Source of the DNA: Candidatus Krumholzibacteriota bacterium
GTDB taxonomy: Bacteria; Krumholzibacteriota; Krumholzibacteriia; Krumholzibacteriales; Krumholzibacteriaceae
Direction of reading: 5' to 3'
Assembly (NCBI GenBank): GCA_016932415.1
Contig: JAFGCX010000014.1
Span: 1 to 59,708, forward strand
DNA length: 59,708 nucleotides
Part shown: positions 58,529-59,708 of the stretch, piece after piece
Layout: each line of letters opens with the position of its first letter
Position numbering within the stretch: position 1 is the stretch's first letter
Notes under the pieces: generated by a model
Databases searched by the model: none
What the model was told of the DNA's origin: nothing
The model's input: the letters and a program-made list of their open reading frames with translations, nothing else
Position numbers and translations under genes: made by a program

Positions 58529-59708
58529 TGGTGTAACATTCTTTCTGTAAATTCCCCAAGTTCCGGTAGCCGCGTTGGATTTAGAGCTTGAAAACGGCGG
58601 GTCACATCGGTTTTCTTGTTGAAGCGATTAACCTTTAACAAGGAGACGTGACATGACCCACCGAAGAGATAATAAAGCGTTTGATCAGGTTTTGGAAGTA
58701 TTAATCGAAAACGGACTGGATGGGATGGCATCTGCTCTGGAAGTAGTACTTAACGAGGCGATGAAGCTTGAGAGATCGTCTTTCCTGGGAGCGGGGCCTC
58801 ATGAGAGGACTTCCGAGCGGCGAGGTTACGGTAACGGGTTCAAGGACAAGACGGTAAGAAGCAGGATAGGTGAGTTGAGTCTGAAGATTCCACAGGTTAG
58901 GAACGTGAAAGACTCGGAAGGATTTTATCCAAAATCACTTGAGAAGGGGCTTCGGAGCGAGCGGGCGCTGAAGCTTGCCCTGGCCGAGATGTATGTTCAG
59001 GGAGTATCGACCAGGCGAGTGAAGGAAATCACAAAAGAGCTCTGTGGCCTGGAAGTGAGCAGCAGCGATGTATCGAGGGCAACCAAGCTGCTGGACGACG
59101 AGCTTCAGTCATGGCGATCCCGATCTATCGGAGAGGTGCCCTATCTGATACTGGATGCCAGGTATGAGAAGATAAGACATGGCGGGAGCGTGATCCCATG
59201 CGCTGTTCTGGCAGCGATCGGGGTGCGTTCAGACGGCAAGAGATCTGTTCTTGGAGTGAGCGTCTCTCTGAGCGAAGCGGAAGTTCACTGGCGAGATTTT
59301 ATCGAGTCTCTGCAGAAGCGGGGCATGCATGGCGTCAGGGCTGTGACAAGTGACGATCACAAGGGCATCAGAGCTGCGCTTCAGGCCCGGCTGACCGGAG
59401 TGCTGTGGAACCGGTGCCAGTGTCATCTTCAGCGAAATGCCCAGGCATATGTTCCGAAAAAGGCGATGCAGGGCAGTGTAGCAGCTGCCATAAGATCAAT
59501 CTTCAATGCTTCCGATCGGCAGGAGGCAGAAGAAAGGTTGGAGCGGATGCTGACGATCTACCGAAAGAAAGCACCTGCGTTGGCAAAATGGGCTGAAGAG
59601 AACGATCCCTGAAGGCCTCACCGTCTTCAAGCTGCCCGAGAGTCATCGGCGAAGGCTTAGAACCACTAACTGTGTAGAAAGGATCAATGAAGAGATAAAG
59701 AGAAGAAC
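58529..59708 (+). mobile_element. IS256-family insertion sequence, right end outside window
   Basis: The left end appears to begin at about 58529-58531 with GGTGTAACATTCTTTCTG, an arrangement like IS256-group terminal repeats, 120 bases ahead of the transposase start. The right inverted repeat and target duplication cannot be seen. Boundary is approximate. The element lies beside the AT-rich island. Confidence 0.7.
58653..59708 (+). pseudogene. IS256-family transposase, frameshifted and truncated by window edge
   Basis: The first frame gives 319 residues (58653-59612), with N-terminal helix-turn-helix elements and the catalytic aspartates in YLILDARYEKIRHGG and VTSDDHKGIR. It stops at TGA (59610). 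Removing one base at about 59604 restores the family sequence: AEEN-IPEGLTVFKLPESHRRRLRTTNCVERINEEIKRR. The third catalytic residue, Glu in CVERINEE, is thus in the second frame. A single-base insertion or assembly error explains it; programmed frameshifting would be atypical for IS256. ATG at 58653 follows AAGGAG. Confidence 0.88.

Noticed and set aside
58507-58731. 74-residue minus-strand reading frame at the IS left end
   Set aside because: It lies across the IS terminal region and the transposase start; no support as a gene beyond being open.
1-59708. CRISPR array, prophage or plasmid replication genes
   Set aside because: No regular direct repeats with spacers, phage structural genes, integrase or replication initiator were seen.

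Overview
The window is a dense, moderately GC-rich chromosomal stretch from a Gram-negative-type bacterium. Almost all of 1-49.5 kb is coded on the minus strand. Several traits fit one of the poorly cultured FCB-type lineages (Krumholzibacteriota, Eisenbacteria, Zixibacteria, Latescibacterota). These are PorV/PorQ-like barrels, secreted proteins ending in FlgD-Ig/'YPNPF' sorting-type domains, long TPR proteins, tandem ExbD genes and a eukaryote-like (type 2) IleRS. This placement is inference; no rRNA or ribosomal protein is present to test it.

Core region, 0-17 kb, minus strand. A long unit starts at a good promoter at about 12.0 kb and runs ileS, a TraR/DksA zinc finger, lspA, an RluD-type synthase, an STAS anti-anti-sigma factor, an RsbW-like kinase, a membrane RsbU-like phosphatase, ruvX, mltG, larE and a small membrane protein. 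It ends beside tRNA-Val(TAC). Upstream lies a purine nucleoside phosphorylase with its own promoter. Then come divIVA, yggS and an M24 aminopeptidase, closed by a clear intrinsic terminator at 13.1 kb. At the left edge is a YfiR-family gene that appears to start at ATC.

17-21 kb holds single genes on both strands: a Trm112-headed methyltransferase, a 10-TM heavy-metal exporter with a His-rich loop, a DUF4136 lipoprotein, and dinB.

21-37.4 kb is the most unusual part: a 16-kb co-oriented series. In transcription order it runs a secreted TPR-CHAT protein with an intact His-Cys pair, an ECF sigma factor, a zinc-finger membrane anti-sigma factor, a secreted protein with four copies of an Ig-like repeat, a PorV-like barrel, a 1050-residue TPR protein, ExbB/TolQ, two ExbD/TolR, a TonB/TolA-like protein and a secreted protein with a FlgD-Ig domain and an OmpA-like tail. 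I read it as a candidate envelope-sensing and surface-display system: sensor/protease, regulator, surface protein, outer-membrane partner and energised Tol-like motor.

37.4-40.8 kb is an arsenic locus (arsR, ArsP-type permease, small thioredoxin, arsF, arsG) with a clear promoter and overlapping operator. 40.8-49.5 kb carries an asparagine-synthetase-like enzyme whose glutaminase site is degenerate, a hybrid histidine kinase, and an MFS/spermidine-synthase/TPR fusion.

50-57.2 kb, plus strand, carries a secreted repeat protein, two PD40-type lipoproteins, and a second arsenic operon (arsR, arsM, ACR3). After it comes an AT-rich island with two small secreted proteins of unknown function. The window ends in an IS256-family element whose transposase is frameshifted and cut by the window edge.
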